Counted from the first letter of the stretch, positions 43,634 through 53,268 are shown. The stretch: 64,000 bases of DNA from AE-B3B sp964543295 (GCA_964543295.1 CAZIXA010000010.1:6431-70430), one strand, 5' to 3'. Notes: generated by a model from the sequence alone, not told the origin. Translations and numbers: made by a program.

Positions 43634-45610
43634 TCAAAGCAATTGGTTTTTCTCAAATTCAGCCTCACCTGAAAGTTTTAACCTTTGCTCAGCAGCCTGC
43701 AAGATCATTTTCAGCATTTCACCATACAAAATTCCTGCAATTTTTGCCATCCTGGCAAGATGACCATCCCAGCACCAACCCGGGTTGGGATTCACCTCAA
43801 GGAGTTTTGGACTACCTTCTGGATCAAGCCTCCAGTCAAATCGGCAGTAATCCCGGCATTCAAGCCGTTCAAATAGTTTTGAGCAACATTCAACAATGAA
43901 TTTTCCCGTTTCCTCAGGTAGTTCTGCTGCAATAGAACCGAGGTTCCAGTACGGGGAATCAGGGAGCCATTTGGCCTCGTAGCCACAGATTTTTGGAAAT
44001 CCCTCTGGAAGGAGCGAGTAATCCTCTTCGGTAGTGGGCAAAACAGTATAAGCCTCGGGAGAATTACCAATGATACCCACAGTTAAATCTTTTCCGGTAA
44101 GGAATTCCTCAACAAGAATGGGTTTATCATAGCCAAATTTTTCTCGTATTTCGGAAATGGCATTCATGAGCTGCTCAATACTAGATGCTACACTCCTTTG
44201 GGTGATCCCAAAACTGGAATCCCCGAAGTTTGGCTTTACGATAACAGGAAAATCAAATGGAAGTTCAAAAGTTGTATCTTCTGGCTTGATGAAAAAGGAT
44301 TCAGGTACAGGAATTCCCATCTCCTTGGCGATGCCACGCACCAATGATTTGTCGTAGCAGTAAGCAAGACATTGAGGTCCAGCTCCTGTGTATGGAATTC
44401 TCAATATGTCCAGTAAAGCTGGCACATGGAGTTCTTTTGTCCCATCATTGGAATACCCTTCATCACATAGATTCAAGATGAGGTCCAATTTGCCTTTTTC
44501 TTGGAGTTTGATGAGGTCTTGAATTAGGGTATCGTGATTGGTAAGGTAGGTGAAGGAGTAATTTCCGGTCCGCTCCAGTTCTCTCAATGCGTCTTTCAGT
44601 TGATCCATGGTATAGAAGTCATCGTCATCAAAGATACCCAAAGGCTTCAGGGGATCGGATTTTGTGGGATCACCAAGAACCACAACCACATTTGTTGAAA
44701 TCCTTTTTGTCTTGACTTTTATTGGTGTCCACTCTTTACGGACTACAGTGGTTACAATGATTCGTCTTTCCATCATCCCCAAATCCTGATTCCGCTGTGG
44801 ATCAGGCGATATCGTACCATCTATGGTAATGTCGTTGAATCCCGCAGTTTTCAAGAGTTCACTCAGACTCCGATGGGTGTAGAGTCTCTCAGCATAAAAT
44901 TGATCCGTAATAATACCTTTTTCCACATGGGTAACCACTTCTCGTGAGATTAGACACTGTTTGTCCAATGAAAGGGAACGCTCCCGACAGACAAAACGCT
45001 TTTTGTCTATCCATTCCCAGGATCTCCTTTGAAAGTGGCCTTGCAAGTATTCCCCATCAGCAACATCAATGAGAAGTCGTCCCCAGGGCTTGAGAACTCT
45101 GAAAACCTCTTTTAGAACTCTCAAGTCATCCTGAATCGTTTCAAAATAGCCAAAACTGTTCCCCAGTATCATCACCACATCAAAGCTATCGGGTAAGTAT
45201 GAGAGTTTCCGGGCATCCCCTTCCCTAAATCTAACACTCAGCCCTTCTTCTTTTGCTTGTGCTCTCGCTTTTTGAATGAGGTAGTGCGAGCGATCCAAAC
45301 CCTCAACACTTTGGAACCCCCGCCTTGCCAGTTCAAGGCAATGCCGTCCCTGTCCACAACATAGGTCCAGAATTCCATCTTCTGGTGAGAGCCTGAGAGT
45401 TCTAAAGAATAAGTCAACTTCCTTCTTGGTGATGTCCTGATCGTCCACCACATCTCCGTCCGTTTTTAAGTAGATTGAATTGAAGATGCGCCGCCACCAA
45501 TCGGGTTGCACGTGCTCTTCCAGATCGAGTACACGCCCAAGGCACCTGATGCCTTCTGTGCTGATCCTTCTCCTTTGCGGAGGTTCCGACGTAGATAATT
45601 TTTCTTTCAT
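43634..45610 (-). CDS. SAM methyltransferase fused to D-Ala-D-Ala-ligase-like ATP-grasp
   Basis: 658 aa. Residues about 60-290 are a class I methyltransferase (ILDLCCGQGRHCLELARRG, GDARKLSYLPDSFDVVMILG, RVLKPWGRLLIDVADGEY). Residues about 305-640 are an ATP-grasp ligase of the Ddl type (LNLCDEGYSNDGTKELHVPA, GAGPQCLAYCYDKSLVRGIA, PVIVKPNFGDSSFGI, ILVEEFLTGKDLTVG, RFDWRLDPEG, LEVNPNPGW). The two halves should methylate and ligate (form an amide or ester on) a small molecule. D-Ala-D-Ala synthesis is unlikely given the fusion. It stands upstream of a small cysteine protein and near another ATP-grasp gene. Confidence 0.85.
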   Translation of the reverse strand: MKEKLSTSEPPQRRRISTEGIRCLGRVLDLEEHVQPDWWRRIFNSIYLKTDGDVVDDQDITKKEVDLFFRTLRLSPEDGILDLCCGQGRHCLELARRGFQSVEGLDRSHYLIQKARAQAKEEGLSVRFREGDARKLSYLPDSFDVVMILGNSFGYFETIQDDLRVLKEVFRVLKPWGRLLIDVADGEYLQGHFQRRSWEWIDKKRFVCRERSLSLDKQCLISREVVTHVEKGIITDQFYAERLYTHRSLSELLKTAGFNDITIDGTISPDPQRNQDLGMMERRIIVTTVVRKEWTPIKVKTKRISTNVVVVLGDPTKSDPLKPLGIFDDDDFYTMDQLKDALRELERTGNYSFTYLTNHDTLIQDLIKLQEKGKLDLILNLCDEGYSNDGTKELHVPALLDILRIPYTGAGPQCLAYCYDKSLVRGIAKEMGIPVPESFFIKPEDTTFELPFDFPVIVKPNFGDSSFGITQRSVASSIEQLMNAISEIREKFGYDKPILVEEFLTGKDLTVGIIGNSPEAYTVLPTTEEDYSLLPEGFPKICGYEAKWLPDSPYWNLGSIAAELPEETGKFIVECCSKLFERLECRDYCRFDWRLDPEGSPKLLEVNPNPGWCWDGHLARMAKIAGILYGEMLKMILQAAEQRLKLSGEAEFEKNQLL

Positions 45611-45750
45611 CTCTTTATCCTCCTTATGCTAAAATTGCCACAAATGTCTTACCTTAGCCAATGTCGCATTGTGCGCTTTATCGTTCTGTACCCGAGCATC
45701 TTAAAGAAGATAATTGCCTCTTTATTAAACTCCCAAACCTGTCTACGGGT

Positions 45751-47043
45751 TTATCCGTCCCGGTCTTGGACTCTTAAACCTCCAACCTGTTCTGGTTTTC
45801 TACAAAATTTTGGTGTTCTTTTTCCTGACTTCATCTCTTTTCTAAATATTCCACAAGGTAGCTTATACGCTTTAGAGCTTTTATTCTTACATTCCTCAAT
45901 GATTGACTCATAAACGTCTAAAATCTTTTCAGCAATTATGTCCCAGGTAAACATCCGGACTGTCTCCTTTCCCTTTTTACCTATTTTTCCCCCAAACTCC
46001 CGGTTAGATAATATTCTTTCCACTGCATTAGCAATCTGATCCGGTCTGCCATAGTCAATCAAAATCCCATTTTCACCATCTTTAATAAAATAGGGAATTC
46101 CTCCCTGTCTTGTAGCTATAACTGGTTTTCCCATAGCCTGCGCCTCCAAAAGAACTATTCCCTGTGCTTCTTTTTTGCTGGGTAAGACCAGCATATCGCT
46201 ACAGGCTATAGCCTTTAGTTTATTCTGTTCAGAGAGCTCTCCGGTAAAAATCACGTCTTTGTCCAGGCGAAGATTTTGGGATAGCTCCATGAGCATCTTC
46301 TTTTTACCTCCGTCTGGCCCGACGATGAGAATCTTTACCCTATATTTTTTAAGAATTAACGGTACCGCCATTAGTAGATGTTCCACGCCTTTTTTCCCAA
46401 TCAGCCTGCCGAGATATAGGATTACCGGGATGCCTTCCAATCCGTATTTTTTCCTGAAGGGCAACGGGTCAATATTATTGTCAAAAATTTCTCCGGGTAC
46501 TCCGTTGGGAATGATACAAATCCTTTCCTGATGGACTGCCTTAAGTATCCATGACTTCTCCGCAGGAGAAATTAGGATAATCCTGTCAAAAAACCTCAAG
46601 GTCCATCTTGTCACAATACTTGCCCAGATCCTTCTCTTTATATGCTCTTTATGAGCCGGATCACCGATCCCCAGGGCCCCGTGTGTGGTGACAATACTGG
46701 GAATTCTCTTTATTCTGCTGAGCAAAGCGCACATATCACTATGAGGAAAGCCAATGCTATGAGCGTGAATTACGTCTGGCTGAAGTTGAAGAATTTCGCC
46801 TGCTAAGCCTCGCCAGATGCGAAGTCCTGCCCCAAGATCAAAAGTTTTGAACCTTTGAATACGTATCCCATTAATCTCTTCTCGGTTTACTAATGGGGGG
46901 TAATTATTTGTAGGCATGCAATCCGAAGTTAACACAAAAACCTCATGGCCTCTCTCCACTAAGTTTTTGGATAAGTGGAATACATGAGTCTCTGCTCCCC
47001 CTATCACCGGATAAAAATAGCAAGGCAACATACATATTCTCAT
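45751..47043 (-). CDS. GT4-family glycosyltransferase
   Basis: 430 aa, GT-B fold. N-terminal PVIGGAETHVFHLSKNLVER; C-terminal domain with ILYLGRLIGKKGVEHLL, DMLVLPSKKEAQGIVLLEAQ and KPVIATRQGG, typical of retaining GT4 enzymes. The last 45 residues (from about KNKSSKAYK) look unlike the family and may be read-through of non-conserved sequence. It ends a minus-strand set with the CDP-alcohol phosphatidyltransferase (6 bases upstream) and the ATP-grasp gene. Confidence 0.88.
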   Translation of the reverse strand: MRICMLPCYFYPVIGGAETHVFHLSKNLVERGHEVFVLTSDCMPTNNYPPLVNREEINGIRIQRFKTFDLGAGLRIWRGLAGEILQLQPDVIHAHSIGFPHSDMCALLSRIKRIPSIVTTHGALGIGDPAHKEHIKRRIWASIVTRWTLRFFDRIILISPAEKSWILKAVHQERICIIPNGVPGEIFDNNIDPLPFRKKYGLEGIPVILYLGRLIGKKGVEHLLMAVPLILKKYRVKILIVGPDGGKKKMLMELSQNLRLDKDVIFTGELSEQNKLKAIACSDMLVLPSKKEAQGIVLLEAQAMGKPVIATRQGGIPYFIKDGENGILIDYGRPDQIANAVERILSNREFGGKIGKKGKETVRMFTWDIIAEKILDVYESIIEECKNKSSKAYKLPCGIFRKEMKSGKRTPKFCRKPEQVGGLRVQDRDG

Positions 47044-47049
47044 ATAAGT

Positions 47050-47739
47050 CTAGTCACTCTCCCTGGGAAGTTTTCTAAGGTGTGGCAGCATTTGGTAAAA
47101 TCTTAGGGCCGAGTAGAAAACTGATATTATACCTATGAGGAGAAGCGCCAATTCCGGCCTTCCCAGCAAAGATAATACGAAAATAGTAAATAATTGGTGA
47201 CTTCGGTGGTTTAATCTTAATTTCATAAGTCTTTTTAAGTCCTTCCAGGATTTTTTCAAAACCCTCCTTCCAGCCCTGGCTCCTCCTAACTCGGTGAGAT
47301 AGTTACCCATTAAAAAGCCTATTATCCCAATTAGGCTAAATACCCATCCTAAAACTGATTCCCTGACACTCCAGACACCGTATCCTATAGCCAGGCATAA
47401 AACTATTTCCACGAACCGATCTGAGAGAGAGTCAATGATTTCTCCATATGGGGAGCCGATATGTTTAATCCTGGCAATTTCCCCGTCAACGCCATCCACA
47501 ATATTGATGGCCTGAACTAATATAGCCCCGGCGATAAAGTTTCCATAAATATAAGCAAGGGCAGCTCCAATTGCTAGAAAGATAGTGGAAATGCTTACCT
47601 GATTGGGAGTGATATTTTTGTCAATTAGAAATCGGGTAATTAGGTGATAACAGGGGCTATTAATATAGGTGGAAACAAATGCTGTTTCTTTATGTTTATG
47701 AGACTTTTTAAGTAAATTCCATTCCTTTTTTGAGATCAT
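47050..47739 (-). CDS. CDP-alcohol phosphatidyltransferase family membrane enzyme
   Basis: 229 aa with five or six membrane segments. The catalytic signature D-x2-DG-x2-AR-x8-G-x3-D-x3-D is complete: Asp82, Asp85, Gly86, Ala89, Arg90, Gly99, Asp103, Asp107 (NIVDGVDGEIAR ... YGEIIDSLSD). The enzyme transfers a phospho-alcohol from a CDP-activated donor to an acceptor such as glycerol phosphate or inositol phosphate. It overlaps the ATP-grasp gene by 32 bases and is followed by the glycosyltransferase, so a lipid or phosphodiester head group is probably built here. Confidence 0.9.
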   Translation of the reverse strand: MISKKEWNLLKKSHKHKETAFVSTYINSPCYHLITRFLIDKNITPNQVSISTIFLAIGAALAYIYGNFIAGAILVQAINIVDGVDGEIARIKHIGSPYGEIIDSLSDRFVEIVLCLAIGYGVWSVRESVLGWVFSLIGIIGFLMGNYLTELGGARAGRRVLKKSWKDLKRLMKLRLNHRSHQLFTIFVLSLLGRPELALLLIGIISVFYSALRFYQMLPHLRKLPRESD

Positions 47740-48529
47740 AAGAGCTTATCTCCCCTTGACCTATCGTACATACAGTTTCAACTAAATAATCAGCTATCAG
47801 CTCTAACCAGTTTTCTATGCGCTTTACCCCTGCTGGAAAGTCATTTACTTCCAGGGCATAGTAACCATCTTCACTCTCTATAAGATCCATTCCCCCTATC
47901 ACCATTTCCATGCTATCGAAACAGCGCAGGGCCCCCTCCATTATCTCATCCGGAAGGAATACCTCCCAGGCCTTACCCTCGTTGGGATGAAAAAAACTCT
48001 TAACCACCTTCCCTATCTTATAGATTCTGGTTACACCGTCATTATTGGAAATAAATTTTTGTAGATATATCCACTTTTTCCGCAAATTCTTTAGACTCTC
48101 TACTGATTTTACATATATTATTCCCTTTGAACGCCCATATAAAGGTTTCACCAGAGCGGGAAACATAGAACCATCCACATTTTCTAAAATATTTTCCTTT
48201 GAAGCAAATACTGTTCTCGGTACCTTCAAACCCGATTGTTTCATAATCTCATCGGAGATTAGCTTATTACTACTAAGGCATAAAGCCCGGTAGGAGTTTA
48301 TCACCACAGTTCCCATCTCCTCAAGGTATTGGGCAAGCCACAGATACTCGCGCTCACGAATCTTTACTATGACAACATCGTAGTTCCTTAACGAGGAAAT
48401 ATCAGGATTAATCAGGCAGGGACTAATTATTTGAGAAACTATGCCTTTGCTTAAAAGGTAATTATTTAAAGATACGAGTAGGGATTTCGATGATTTGATT
48501 TTTTCTGAAGTGAGAAGTCCTACTTTCAT
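47708..48529 (-). CDS. RimK-like ATP-grasp ligase
   Basis: 273 aa. Short N-terminal domain (MKVGLLTSEKIKSSKSLLVS) and ATP-grasp core: LISDEIMKQSGLKVPRTVFA, FPALVKPLYGRSKGIIYV, YLQKFISNNDGVTRIYKIG, GGMDLIESEDGYYALEVNDF. RimK/LysX-type enzymes link amino acids through peptide bonds. Its 32-base overlap with the CDP-alcohol phosphatidyltransferase gene ties it to the same pathway. Substrate unknown. Confidence 0.85.
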   Translation of the reverse strand: MKVGLLTSEKIKSSKSLLVSLNNYLLSKGIVSQIISPCLINPDISSLRNYDVVIVKIREREYLWLAQYLEEMGTVVINSYRALCLSSNKLISDEIMKQSGLKVPRTVFASKENILENVDGSMFPALVKPLYGRSKGIIYVKSVESLKNLRKKWIYLQKFISNNDGVTRIYKIGKVVKSFFHPNEGKAWEVFLPDEIMEGALRCFDSMEMVIGGMDLIESEDGYYALEVNDFPAGVKRIENWLELIADYLVETVCTIGQGEISSYDLKKGMEFT

Positions 48530-48588
48530 AACTTCGCCTGGGTAAGGCTTCCTGCTTTTGACATTACCTTTTCCGCCAATGTAACAGC

Positions 48589-48614
48589 AAGGACGAGTCT
48601 TTAGACTCGTCCTT
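48589..48614. repeat. Perfect 11-bp hairpin
   Basis: AAGGACGAGTC (48589-48599), loop TTTA, GACTCGTCCTT (48604-48614). On the plus strand it is followed by TTAAAAAAT, a poor terminator tract; on the minus strand there is no T-run. It separates the broken tetR from the ATP-grasp gene and may be a weak terminator or repeat. Confidence 0.5.
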
Positions 48615-48757
48615 TTAAAAAATAATTCTTTATTTTAGCTAATTCTCCGAAGGTAGCTGGAAACTAATAGGTTAATTCCCCAGCCGATATCTCAGAGTGC
48701 ACTACTTCCCACAGGCTTCCTTTCCCTTTTTACTCTTTTTCTCTTTCTTTTCCATAA

Positions 48758-49193
48758 TTAACTCACCCTTCCCTGGAGATTTTTAGGATACTGTGTTATC
48801 TGGTAACGTCTCTTGTTGCCCTCCCTCTCTTTTTGCTCATCGGATACAATACCATACCAAAAGGTTTCTGCAACAACTCCTGCCTTATCCGCAAGAGCCC
48901 CTTTCCTTTTATCAGTTAGCCATTGCGAAATAAAACCAGCAATAATACCTTCCAAAATATAAGCTTGGTTCATTATGTTAAACCGTCGGAAAACTCCGTC
49001 CTTAATCCCATAATCTAAACTTATTTCTAAAATGGCGATAAATGGTTCCCTTTCCAACATCAGCTTCCTCAGAAATCTCATCAAGGGTAGCTCTGAAAAG
49101 GTCCTTTTTGGAAAAAATTTTATAGGAAGCATTTATAATTTTATTAAAAGTTTCGATTTTTCTTCTCTTGCTTCGACTTAGGACTTCTGTCAT
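48758..49193 (-). pseudogene. TetR-family regulator, broken by an internal deletion and frameshift
   Basis: From ATG 49193 the DNA-binding half is intact (KIETFNKIINASYKIFSKKD, ISEEADVGKGTIYRHFRNK), then the frame ends. A second frame (to 48758) continues with the ligand-domain C-half (DYGIKDGVFRRFNIMNQAYI, LEGIIAGFISQWL). Helices expected between them, about 40-50 residues, are missing, so this is deletion plus frameshift rather than a single-base error. It follows an MFS gene, which it presumably once regulated. Confidence 0.75.
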
Positions 49194-49231
49194 TTTATCG
49201 GTGTCCTACATTGCTTAATGAAAATAGATTT

Positions 49232-49266
49232 GTCTAACAGATAGACGATTTAGTCAATTGCGACTA
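49232..49266. promoter_or_regulatory. Tandem palindromes upstream of the broken tetR
   Basis: GTCTA-N5-TAGAC (49232-49246) and TAGTC-N6-GACTA (49251-49266) lie 40-70 bases before the tetR start. Such paired palindromes are typical TetR operators. Confidence 0.45.
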
Positions 49267-49379
49267 GACCGTCAGATATTATAAATAGATTTTTAAAGAA
49301 GTCAAGCCTCTGTCTTCCGCACTTTGTTCCTTATCTTTTCTTGACTTGCTATAACATAAGCTTCTTACTCTCGTTGAAT

Positions 49380-50636
49380 TTATACTGTTACCCGTGAACC
49401 CTGATTTTCGAGTCTCTTCATACGGTTAACAGGCTTATCTCTCATGTCTTTTTTGGAATAGTGGGTATCGAACCATATTATAAGGAAAAAAGCGGTGAGG
49501 GTTATCATAAAAGAAATAAGAAGGGCTACTCTTATTCCTACGAGGCTCATAAGTCCTACCCCAAGAAAAGGTGCGATAATACCCCTTATACCCATTAAAC
49601 TGAAGTCAATTCCCTGATATGTCTGTACATCCTCGTGTTTGGTAATTTTAGCAATATAGTTAATGCGAACAAGCTCACTACCAATATTAAATCCGGAAAT
49701 TACACTGGCCAAAACAATAAACCATAGATTAAAAGACGTTGCATAAAAGAGAGGAATAAAGCTCGCTAACAGAAAGGAAATAATGAGTGATTTTATCTCT
49801 CCCTTTTTATCAATATACCTTCCCCAAAAGATATAGGAGATCATCCAAAAAAGGGAAGATAGGCTGGCCAATTTTCCCATTAAGGCATTGGAGACATTTA
49901 AGATATCTACAAGGAAGATAGGGTAAAGAGGCATAGCAACAAGACTACCAAATCCATAAGTGAAAAAGATAAGGGAATAATAGAAAAAAGACTTGTCTTT
50001 TTGGAATACATGAATTGCTTCAAAGGGAATGAGTCCTCGCCTTTTAGGACTTCTTATCTTATTTCCACTCTTTGTTTTAATTTTCCTAAAATAGGCGAGC
50101 GAAGAAATACCGATTAACGCTGCCAGAGGGAAAATATAACGATAGTTAATTCGATCGAGTAAAATGCCTCCTATATAACAAGCAAAAATAGCGAAAATAG
50201 CCTGTTCCCCTGCTACATAGCCCATTACTCTTCCTCTAAAACTGTCAGGATAGATTTCTTTCATTATTCCTGTATAAGCAGGGCTTCCAGCTTGTTCAAA
50301 GAGTGCGTTAAGAAAGACAACAACTATAAAAATCCAGGGATTAATGGCAAAAATCATTAAGAAAAGAATTACCCTTGCTAAAATCTTGACCCAGAGAAAA
50401 AATTTCATTTTACTTCTTTTGTTAGAGAAGCGGGACCAGTAAAGAGTAAATAGAGATCCCAAGAAAGGAGAGCTGGTTAAAAGAGCTATTTGAAAGGAAG
50501 TAGCCCCTATTCTTCTAGCTATGACAGGGAAAAAAGCCAGGGATAGTCCCCAGAATATTCCCCATAAAATAGCAGCTTTTGAATCATAATAGTAAGATTC
50601 TCGAATAAAAAAGGGGATTCTTCTGTTAAAAAACAT
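49380..50636 (-). CDS. Major facilitator superfamily transporter
   Basis: 418 aa, 12 predicted helices. YYDSKAAILWGIFWGLSLAF at the N-terminus, then MFS motif A-like SRFSNKRSKMKFF and in the second half GRYIDKKGEIKSLI. Probably a drug or metabolite exporter, judged by the adjacent tetR remnant downstream. Substrate not predictable. Confidence 0.85.
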   Translation of the reverse strand: MFFNRRIPFFIRESYYYDSKAAILWGIFWGLSLAFFPVIARRIGATSFQIALLTSSPFLGSLFTLYWSRFSNKRSKMKFFLWVKILARVILFLMIFAINPWIFIVVVFLNALFEQAGSPAYTGIMKEIYPDSFRGRVMGYVAGEQAIFAIFACYIGGILLDRINYRYIFPLAALIGISSLAYFRKIKTKSGNKIRSPKRRGLIPFEAIHVFQKDKSFFYYSLIFFTYGFGSLVAMPLYPIFLVDILNVSNALMGKLASLSSLFWMISYIFWGRYIDKKGEIKSLIISFLLASFIPLFYATSFNLWFIVLASVISGFNIGSELVRINYIAKITKHEDVQTYQGIDFSLMGIRGIIAPFLGVGLMSLVGIRVALLISFMITLTAFFLIIWFDTHYSKKDMRDKPVNRMKRLENQGSRVTV

Positions 50637-50727
50637 CTATCTTTCCTCCCGATTGATTATTATTCTTCTCTTTCCTTGCAAGATCTCTCTTTCTTCAGGA
50701 TAACCAGGGAAAAAGGTATTTCCCTTC

Positions 50728-51306
50728 TTATCTTATGAGCTGCATTAGGCCTTTTCTTACCATCATGACCCCAATTGCAGCCAGAAATAGACTGAATACC
50801 TTGGAGATAGCTTTTGAGCCCGCTTTTCCCAGGACTTTCATTAGCAGATGAGAGGAGGCAAAAATAATTCCTGTCAGGAGAATATTGACCACTATGGAAA
50901 ATAGAGTGACCAGGATCCCAAAACTATTAATGGAAATCAAAGCAGTGGTTAAGACAGCAGGCCCCACAATTAAAGGCGTTCCTAGAGGAACTACTCCTAC
51001 TGTGGAAGGCGATCTTCTCTGTTTAGTAGGAAAAAGAAGATCAATCACCGACAAGATGAAGAGAATCGCTCCGCCAGCAATCATGAAATCCTGAGCCGTG
51101 ATACCTAGCAGGAGAAAGATAACTTTTCCTAGAAAAACAAAAGCAACAGCAATGGCAAAAGCGGTAATTAGCGACTGCCGGAGTACATTTCGGCGCTCAT
51201 GCGGTTTCATTCTTTCGGTCAAAGAAAGAAACACGGGAAGAACTCCAAAGGCATCAACAGCTACAAATATGGGAATGAACGAGAGAAGAAGGGATTTTGG
51301 AAACAT
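50728..51306 (-). CDS. marC: MarC-family inner membrane protein
   Basis: 192 aa with six predicted helices and the family features FVAVDAFGVLPVFLSLT, GGAILFILSVIDLLF, VPLGTPLIVGPAVLTTALI. Despite the name, MarC has no proven role in drug resistance. It starts 41 bases after the agmatinase stop and may be in the polyamine transcript. An internally deleted second copy lies at 40249-40473. Confidence 0.92.
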   Translation of the reverse strand: MFPKSLLLSFIPIFVAVDAFGVLPVFLSLTERMKPHERRNVLRQSLITAFAIAVAFVFLGKVIFLLLGITAQDFMIAGGAILFILSVIDLLFPTKQRRSPSTVGVVPLGTPLIVGPAVLTTALISINSFGILVTLFSIVVNILLTGIIFASSHLLMKVLGKAGSKAISKVFSLFLAAIGVMMVRKGLMQLIR

Positions 51307-51347
51307 ACTTTCTCCGCATAACTAATTTTTCTTTATGCATTGGGTGT

Positions 51348-52205
51348 TTATCTAAAGAACCGGTAACCGATTAGTTTGTATATCAGCTTTGCTGCCAAAA
51401 AATCAGGAGCGACTTGGTTAGGAAGGGGACAAAGCTCTACTACATCTATCCCAAGGATTTTCTTATTTTCAATTACAAACCGCATGATCTCCAGGATATC
51501 TTCCCATCGTAGTCCTCCTGGTTCGGGGGTCCCCACTGCCGGCATGATCGATGGATCCAAGACATCAAGATCAATTGTTAAATAAACCTCATCAGAGAGA
51601 ACTCGGGACACTAAATTTCTCCAATGTTTTTTATCTTTGATCTCTTGACTGCTTATGAGTTTCAACGATCGGGATTTCAGGTACTGGGCTTCCTCGGCGC
51701 TTAGACTTCTTATTCCCAGGCCTAGAAATTTGCATTGTTCACTAATCCGCCGCATAACACAGGCATGATTATAGCTAGAACCCAAATAGTAATTCCTTAG
51801 ATCAGCATGAGCATCTAATTGCAAAACAGAAAGGCAGGGATAGTGCTTTTGAAAAGCTTTTACTATTCCAATGGTAATGCTGTGTTCTCCCCCTACGGTC
51901 ACCGGAAATTTGTTGTGATTAATGACGAATGTAATTCTCTGGTAAACTGCTTCTGTCATATCTTCCGGAGCTAATCGTTCAACACTGAGAGGTGCTGAAG
52001 TATGTATACCTATCGTGTAAGGCTCTAAATCGAGTTCTTCATCATATAGTTCCAGGTGATTGGAGGCCTCAATGATCGCCTTGGGTCCATTTTTTGTGCC
52101 CTTTTTATAAGAAACGGTACCTTCATAAGGTACGGGTATGATAGTAACCCGGGAATTCTCCCATTGAGAAAATCTCGTCGGTATTCCTGCAAATCGAAGA
52201 ATCAT
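51348..52205 (-). CDS. speB: Agmatinase (ureohydrolase)
   Basis: 285 aa from ATG at 52205 with GAGG 4-5 bases upstream; a GTG at 52217 is the alternative. The binuclear manganese motifs are complete: GGEHSI, DAHADLR, and DLDVLDPSIMPAVGTPEPGG. Agmatinase hydrolyses agmatine to putrescine and urea. Together with the arginine decarboxylase and the DHS homologue upstream it forms an arginine-to-polyamine operon. Confidence 0.93.
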   Translation of the reverse strand: MILRFAGIPTRFSQWENSRVTIIPVPYEGTVSYKKGTKNGPKAIIEASNHLELYDEELDLEPYTIGIHTSAPLSVERLAPEDMTEAVYQRITFVINHNKFPVTVGGEHSITIGIVKAFQKHYPCLSVLQLDAHADLRNYYLGSSYNHACVMRRISEQCKFLGLGIRSLSAEEAQYLKSRSLKLISSQEIKDKKHWRNLVSRVLSDEVYLTIDLDVLDPSIMPAVGTPEPGGLRWEDILEIMRFVIENKKILGIDVVELCPLPNQVAPDFLAAKLIYKLIGYRFFR

Positions 52206-52238
52206 CGATCCTCGCACTTATTATTTATTAATCTTCGT

Positions 52239-53258
52239 TCACTTAAAAGAAAAATTTATTTCTCTTTGCTGTTCGAAAACTGGAACTTTATCTCTCTTCA
52301 AGCCATCTTCTATTTCCTGGGCAAGACCAGTTGCCAGAAGAGGCAAAGCAACAGTGGCATCACAGTGAAGGGTAACTTTCTTGGCTTTTAGAGCTATTTT
52401 TCCCCATGATTGTCCTTCCTCAAAGCTACAGCCGCTCAGTCCTCCCCAATAAGGGGCATCTGTAGTTATCTGAATTGCATACTTATGCCCGTAGGTGAGT
52501 ACCCCTTTTAGAGAAGCGGTGACTTGTGCTTGTTGAATGAAATTTTTGGGAGTTCCTCCCCCAATGTAGATCACTCCGGTGAGCTTGGCTTTGCTAACCA
52601 GAGATGCCGTCTCCTCCACATCTTTTATGAGATCAAAACCGATATTACTCTTTTTAACTGCCAAAGCAATACCAACAGAGGAATCGCCTGGAGCAGGGCA
52701 ATAAATAGGTATTTTTGCCTCATAAGCACCGGTTAGGATTCCCCTTTCTTTTGCTTCCAGACTCAATTTTCCTCCCAGAAGGTAGAAAAACTCCCGAGTA
52801 GTGTAAAGATGGTCTGGTTTAAGACTGTCAGCAAACTGGGAGATAAAGTGATCGGTTTTTTTAAAATCCTTATCCAGAACCAAAGTGTCGTAGATCCTAC
52901 TCATTCCTTGTTTCCTCAATTCAATGTCATTAGTAAGGGGACTGCACTGAAAGTGGACTCGTCCCAGACTCTCGTGACAATCGTGAAATAGATTAGCCCC
53001 AGTCGAGACCAGACAGTCGATCAAACGGTGTTGAATAAGATAGCAAAGAAGTCTGCGCATCCCTGCCGGGATCATTGCTCCTGCCAGCCCCAGAAAGATA
53101 AAAGTCTCCTCCCTCAGCATCTGCTTCCATATGCGGAAGGCAGAACCGAGATTGCGGCCCTGAAAGGAAATATTTTCCATCCTGGATAGTATCAATCTAA
53201 TATCCTCCCAAGGTTTAATAAGAAAGGGGTCAACCGCTAACTCTTTCCTCATCGGCAT
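52239..53258 (-). CDS. Deoxyhypusine-synthase-family protein (probable homospermidine/spermidine-type aminobutyltransferase)
   Basis: 339 aa from ATG 53258, chosen for GAGGAG upstream; longer frame overlaps the decarboxylase gene. NAD-fold features FLGLAGAMIPAGMRRLL, STGANLFHDCHE, and the conserved SWGKI with the catalytic lysine at about 287 (EGQSWGKIALKAKKV). In eukaryotes and archaea DHS modifies eIF5A; bacteria lack that target, and bacterial DHS homologues have been linked to polyamine synthesis. Its place between arginine decarboxylase and agmatinase supports that. Confidence 0.88.
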   Translation of the reverse strand: MPMRKELAVDPFLIKPWEDIRLILSRMENISFQGRNLGSAFRIWKQMLREETFIFLGLAGAMIPAGMRRLLCYLIQHRLIDCLVSTGANLFHDCHESLGRVHFQCSPLTNDIELRKQGMSRIYDTLVLDKDFKKTDHFISQFADSLKPDHLYTTREFFYLLGGKLSLEAKERGILTGAYEAKIPIYCPAPGDSSVGIALAVKKSNIGFDLIKDVEETASLVSKAKLTGVIYIGGGTPKNFIQQAQVTASLKGVLTYGHKYAIQITTDAPYWGGLSGCSFEEGQSWGKIALKAKKVTLHCDATVALPLLATGLAQEIEDGLKRDKVPVFEQQREINFSFK

Positions 53259-53268
53259 TTTTATCTCC

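Noticed and set aside
43634..45610. D-alanine-D-alanine ligase (ddl)
   Set aside because: The ATP-grasp half resembles Ddl, but it is fused to a methyltransferase and is not near mur genes, so a peptidoglycan role is not supported.
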